64,000 bases of DNA, taken from Siderastrea radians (lineage: Eukaryota > Cnidaria > Anthozoa > Scleractinia > Rhizangiidae). Positions within the stretch are counted from its first letter, which is position 1, and the number at the start of each line of letters is the position of its first letter. The DNA lies in contig OZ024895.1 of NCBI GenBank assembly GCA_964017195.1, positions 13,676,534-13,740,533 of the forward strand. The letters run 5' to 3'. Shown here piece after piece: positions 59,901-64,000 of the stretch. Made by a program: the position numbers and the translations under genes. The notes below the pieces were generated by a model, which ran no database searches, was not told where the DNA came from, and saw only the letters and a program-made list of their open reading frames with translations.

Positions 59901-62900
59901 GAATTTTGTCTTATTTTTAAAGTTTCTATAACTTTGAGCTTTTGAATTTGTATTGTGCACAGTTAGAATTTTTTACTTGTATCAAATGGAGTGTGACCAA
60001 TGCAAATTCTGCAGTAAACCAGTGACAGTTGAGGGCAGCAGGCTAGACAGTGAGGGCTGGGTGTGCAATTCATGTCGCTGGAAGGCATTGCCAAAATGTG
60101 GTATTGGCACATGTCAAACACCAGTTCGCAAACAAAAGAGGCTGAGGACCCTGCCAAATAAATTCTTTTCTTTGCGAGAAGTGGGGAAGTGTAATGTACG
60201 AGAGAATTTCAAGATCAAGCTGGAAAGTGTTTTGTGCTGTACCAGCTGTTATGGCAAAGTACACAAAATGGCTGGAAGCATTGCCCACACAAAATGCTTA
60301 TCCCCCCTCCAGCTTCAGATGTGAACAATTTGGCTGACAATACCAAACCAATTATTGGGAGGCCCAGAGTGCCATACACTGAAGCCTCTACCCGAACAAA
60401 ATATGAGATTAAAAAAAAAGCCAGGCATATTTACGAGGAGAGTAACACCAGTATGAAGAAGCAACTGGATGAACTGACACTTGGCTGTTCTGAAGAAGTG
60501 CTTGTGGACATTTCAAGTCCAACAAAAATTTCTCCTTCAAAGGTAGGTCAACTTACTGAACAAAATTAATAAGGAAGCAAATCAAACCTGTGATAATACA
60601 GTAAATTTATTACCAAAAATTAAAGACATATGTAAATGGAACAATAACTAACAGGCAAAACAATGTCCTGAGCCCTAGAAAACAATGGAGGTAGTGTTTG
60701 CATGTACAACAGGAAGTTACACAAGTCAATTTAGCTAACCTAAACTATACCACACAGCAGTGAAGTAAGACAATTCATTTTCTAAGCTGGAGCCTAACCA
60801 TCTCTCTTGGATGAGACTTGGGCAAGGGGAAGAGGACTAGTAACACTTCTGACCATCACCCATGTATGGCAATTACTAATACAAAAAATTATTGCAACTG
60901 GCCTTAAAATATATATATACATTCATTGCAAAAAGCAAATATAGATATTTACACGGCCTTGATTGACCAGTCCCTACATGCAATTTCTCTGAATAATACC
61001 AATATGTAATCAGGCCACAGGGCATGGAAATATGAAAATGATTGCCACAAATACAAAAAAATTCCACTGCCAAAGCATGTTTGAGCATTTTCAAAGCAAT
61101 AATTTCTTTTGTTATATTCTTATCTCTGCTGTAAACTTTAATTTTGTTAAGCCCCTCCGGGAACCTCCTCAGTACATAAAAAAGTAAATAGGAAATGTAA
61201 CTCGACCACAAAGAAGAATATATATGTTGATATTGGGCCTACATCAGTCTTGCTTTTCTTTCAACTTGTGTAACAAATAACTTGTAATTCCAAAGGTTCA
61301 GCAGCCTACAAATACAAGCAGTTCCATCATATCTGGATTGGCATCATCCTATCACAATGCACATTCATTCGATGAACGCATCAAAGTTCTAAGTTCAGTT
61401 GCCTTACACATGTCAAATCAAGAACTAAAAAACACATTCAAGCGAACTGACAAAAGTGGAGAAAGCCATTCCTGTACAGACTACGAAATCACCAAGGCAA
61501 GATTGCATAGTAAAAGTTATGGCCCAGGAGCTGATTGCCCTGAAAGACCAAAACCTGTTCGAATTTGCACATCAGCAGAGGATGTTGCCTTTCTTCTTGA
61601 TTTTCTGCACAACCCAGAAACAGTTGAAAGATCATCATATAAAACAGCCTCCTGTGAAGGAAAAAAAGGGAGCTGGGTGAGTTAACTGCTAGGTGGTGGC
61701 ACCCAGCCAGTACTTTGGCTCAAGAAAAATAAAGCACAGCTGTATGAACAATATAAAGTCACAGTGTCACGACAGCCAAAGAAAACCAATTGGTAAGGCT
61801 TATTTTTTGAAAAGAAATAATGCTGCTGACCACAATGGTTACGACTGTGATAATGACAATAGTACAGTAAAAGTTTACGTTAAAGGGACACTGTCACGGG
61901 GAGTTTAATGCTTTTCGGTAAAAAGTACTAAAATTTGCGAATAGGTCTTCTCACACATGAAATGCACCTAGTACATCAAGATGGAGATAAAAGGAAATTG
62001 TTGTTGAAGGAAGAAGGGAGCCATAATAATTTTTAGGTGTTTTACCAGTCCACAAGGACAAAACTTTAAAAAATCAAAAGTTCCTGATGGCATCACAGTA
62101 ATATCACTTGTTTATCGCTTTAGTACACTGGCATGGTGATTTTTAACAAAATTGGACCACCATTCGTAGTTTCCATATGTCTTTAGGCTCTTGAGTTTTT
62201 GAAGTGAAACTGGTGACAGTGTCCCTTTAAAGCAAGAGAATGGAATGGAGCAATATGACTTCTTTTCTTATTTAGCATGTTTTAGAAGCAAATGAGATCT
62301 TCCAACATAATTTCCTGGAGGAACACAATACCTGAGAAAATTGCTGTTATTCATCTTAACACAGAAACATAAACATAAACTAGAATTTCAAGGACTAGCA
62401 CCAACCCTGTTATCACAACTAGGGGCAAACTCGAAAAAGTGGGTGCGAACTAGAAAAAAGGGGGTGCGAACTCGATAAGGGTGGGTGCAAACTCGGTCAT
62501 ACTGGGAGCGAACATGGTATAGGGTGGGTGCGAACTGGATTGGGAGCAAAATCTGCATCAGTAATTCAGAGGAATAACAGTCTAGAACTACTATTAAAGT
62601 TTCTACAACACATTTGATTGTAATAGTGTGCAAATTGTAAAAAATCACAACTATCTACACACATAAAGTTGACATGTTCCATTGGGTTCTATAGGAAAAA
62701 CAAAATTTTATGAGGGCCTCCTAGCACACAATTTCAAGGAAATGGAGGAGATGGCTGGCCTCTGCAACATTTGTACCGAAAATGGAGCAGAGAACTTCAA
62801 CAGATTGGATGTGCTACTGGCTAGCTTGGAAGAGCTTTGGTACAAAGATAACACCACAGAGTGCCCAATCCCTGATATTCTCTTGCGTGCAAAAAGATAC

Positions 62901-63983
62901 AAAGGTTACCTCTTAAGTGACTTCATCTCCAACCTAGAAATCCACAGTGAATGTGCTACACATTGTATGGGCTGGTACTTATCACCTGAGCCAACATGTT
63001 CCTCCAAGGAGCACCCATACAGTTGCCATAGCTGCAATGAACGTTGGTCACTGTTTACAGAAATAAATCACACAATCAGCTTATTAAATATAGACGAAAG
63101 TGAGAAAATAGTGCATCAACAACAGCTAAACAAAATTGAAGAGAGCCTTTGCCACTACATATCTCACCTTGTAAGAGGAAAACATCAGCGATCACAGTTC
63201 TTGTCCCAAATAAACAATCTAAAGAAAGGAGAAACAATTATTGTTGTAGATTACATGATGAAACTACTATTCCAACGCCTGCATGAACCACAGAAAGACT
63301 GGATTGGAAAAAAAGGTGTATCACTTCATGGCGCAATGTTTATCTGCCGCAACAACAATGGTGGTCCTTTTGTCACAGAATTTCATGACAATTTGTCTGA
63401 AAATGATGACAAACAGAACTGGTTTTTTTCAGCAAGCAGTATTGAACAAAGTATTTTAAATTTTAGAAAGCTACACCCTGAGATTGTTTCGGCAACAATT
63501 TGGTCAGACAACGGCGCACACTACAAAAACACATCTTTAATTCTCTGGCTTGGCAGTCTTTTGAAAAAAACAGGAATGAGAATCACATCATGCAACAGCT
63601 TTGAGGCCCAAACAGGGAAAACAAAACTTGACAGCCACTATGCCGTCCTGAAATTTTCATTGAAGTCTTATCGGCATGAGGGCCATGACATTTTGACACC
63701 AAAAGACATTGTAGAGGGAACAGAAAGACTACGGGGAACAAATCTGTATGAAATATCTATTAACAGATCAAAAGAGCCACAATCAGCCAAAACCTGGCAA
63801 GGCATCTCAAATTACTTTAGTTTTGTTTATGTCTACAGTGACAATGGCGAATGCAGAAAGGTGAAGGCTCAAGAGCAGACAGGTGTTGGGCCTTCAACAA
63901 AACTCACCAGAAGAGAAATTGAATTCCACGGAGTTCCATGGAATTCGATGGAATATTTTCCATGGAATTCCATGGAGTATTAG
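56557..63983 (+). CDS. Transposase-like multi-exon gene (DDE-like Asp pattern), one frameshift
   Basis: Four exons can be joined: 56557-56944, 59963-60542, 61296-61676 and 62695-63983. Splice sites are good and phases agree, except for one missing base inside exon 2. The product would have an acidic N-terminus, a Cys-rich probable zinc-binding region, a basic linker and a large C-terminal domain. That domain carries IIVVDYMMKL (Asp at 63249), GKKGVSLHGAMF, IWSDNGAHYKN (Asp at 63507) and AQTGKTKLDSHYA (Asp at 63630), a D...D...D/E spacing compatible with an RNase H-like transposase fold. I recall this motif set in uncharacterised cnidarian proteins, but the family name is uncertain. Either a recent transposon gene or a decayed host-recruited copy. 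The 3' end merges with a repeat and may not be the true terminus. Confidence 0.65.
58185..58290. repeat. Inverted partner of the 56330 repeat
   Basis: taaaaataacttgagaggta, ggatggggatagggc and cccctttatcctctcttggt are the inverse of 56330-56440. Confidence 0.7.
58832..59008 (+). CDS. Possible 58-residue small protein in gene 2 intron 1
   Basis: ATG in a strong context (gcaaaATGGCGG). Begins MAVVVKMVFSCFASLAALFC, a possible signal or membrane segment, followed by a basic region ending AKYWTRVR. No domain recognised. A chance ORF in GC-rich repeat-flanking DNA is equally likely. Confidence 0.22.
   Translation: MAVVVKMVFSCFASLAALFCNLKARSPIKFAGKVLTNLEGTFIILEQQLRAKYWTRVR
59556..59580. repeat. 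AT microsatellite
   Basis: About a dozen AT units in gene 2 intron 1. An AAAC run follows at 59853-59878. Confidence 0.85.
59963..60542 (+). CDS. Gene 2 exon 2: Cys-rich region, frameshifted
   Basis: Acceptor tattgtgcacag; continues phase 1 from exon 1. Encodes MECDQCKFCSKPVTVEG, WVCNSCRWKALPKCGIGTC and ESVLCCTSCYGKVHKM, with many paired Cys suggesting zinc binding. The frame then hits a stop at 60322, but the next frame carries on convincingly (DVNNLADNTKPIIGRPRVPY ...) to donor gtaggt. The switch falls at a run of six C (about 60306); one extra C would keep the frame open. A small alternative intron (about 60224-60316) is possible but would remove the Cys cluster. Confidence 0.6.
61296..61676 (+). 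CDS. Gene 2 exon 3: linker region
   Basis: 381 bases, phase 0-0, acceptor ttccaaag and donor gtgagt. Encodes HSFDERIKVLSSVALHMSNQ, SYGPGADCPERPKPVR, and FLHNPETVERSSYKTASCEG then KKGSW. The clean phase and strong borders support a real exon. Confidence 0.65.
61880..62230. mobile_element. TTAA-type MITE, TTAAAGGGACACTGTCAC
   Basis: TTAAAGGGACACTGTCAC at 61880 recurs as exact inverse GTGACAGTGTCCCTTTAA ending 62230. Both ends include TTAA. Non-coding, in gene 2 intron 3. Confidence 0.8.
62415..62555. repeat. GGGTGGGTGCGAACTCG minisatellite
   Basis: Six or so degenerate units of about 20-24 bases sharing g(g/t)gggtgcgaact. Confidence 0.8.
62695..63983 (+). CDS. Gene 2 exon 4: transposase-like domain
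   Basis: Acceptor ttctatag, phase 0 after exon 3. 429 open codons: GKTKFYEGLLAHNFKEMEEM, Cys-rich CNIC and CATHCMGWYLSPEP ... YSCHSCNERW, then the Asp-bearing motifs described under the whole gene. The last 22 or so codons (HGVPWNSMEYFPWNSMEY) are encoded by a CCATGGAATTC repeat that continues past the stop, so the natural end is probably upstream or beyond the window. Confidence 0.7.
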
Positions 63984-64000
63984 GACATGGATTTCCATGG
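63920..64000. repeat. CCATGGAATTC palindromic minisatellite at window end
   Basis: Repeated ttccatggaattc(c/g)atgga units, each itself near-palindromic, reaching the right edge. Confidence 0.85.

Overview
This is 64 kb of animal nuclear DNA, AT-rich, dominated by introns and dense in small DNA transposons, foldback elements and Penelope-like retroelements. The Ig-SEA receptor tyrosine kinase, the repertoire of Penelope-like elements and the many MITE families suggest an anthozoan cnidarian, most likely a stony coral. That placement is inference from content, not from a search.

The main result is one large gene on the minus strand, running from 47044 down to 2199. No single open reading frame covers more than one exon, but 20 coding exons can be linked. 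Every junction has a usable GT/AG splice pair and the reading phase is consistent at every join. Together they encode a receptor tyrosine kinase of about 785 residues: signal peptide, two Ig-like domains, a SEA domain with a plausible self-cleavage motif, a short Thr/Pro-rich stalk made by two tandemly duplicated 36-base exons, one membrane helix, a complete FGFR/VEGFR-class kinase domain and a Tyr-rich tail. Its introns (up to 14.7 kb) hold almost all the repeats in the left three quarters of the window.

Layout, low to high coordinates. 1-1425: decayed Penelope-like element ending in an ATC microsatellite. 2199-19694: kinase, juxtamembrane, membrane, stalk and SEA exons, separated by MITEs and a roughly 2.8 kb palindromic element (about 14.06-16.84 kb). 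20272-25101: a 4.8 kb TTAA-flanked element with arms of about 1.15 kb, nested in another repeat. 26259-26383: first SEA exon. 26907-30953: a 4 kb inverted-repeat element with a 9-base target duplication. 31470-31733: second Ig exon. 31.8-46.4 kb: the giant second intron, with an AACAT satellite, two degenerate short-unit arrays, MITEs, three Penelope-like fragments and a CACTA-like element (40624-44864) that carries an exon-like ORF. 46443-47044: first Ig exon and signal-peptide exon. 47-56.5 kb: intergenic, with MITEs, a tRNA-derived SINE and a 3.5 kb hAT-like element nested in a TTAA-flanked MITE.

From 56557 to the right edge, a second multi-exon gene lies on the plus strand: an acidic first exon, a Cys-rich exon with an apparent one-base frameshift, a linker exon and a large terminal exon with a DDE-like Asp pattern. 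It looks like a transposase-derived or transposon-borne gene. Its last codons run into a CCATGG-rich palindromic repeat at the window end.
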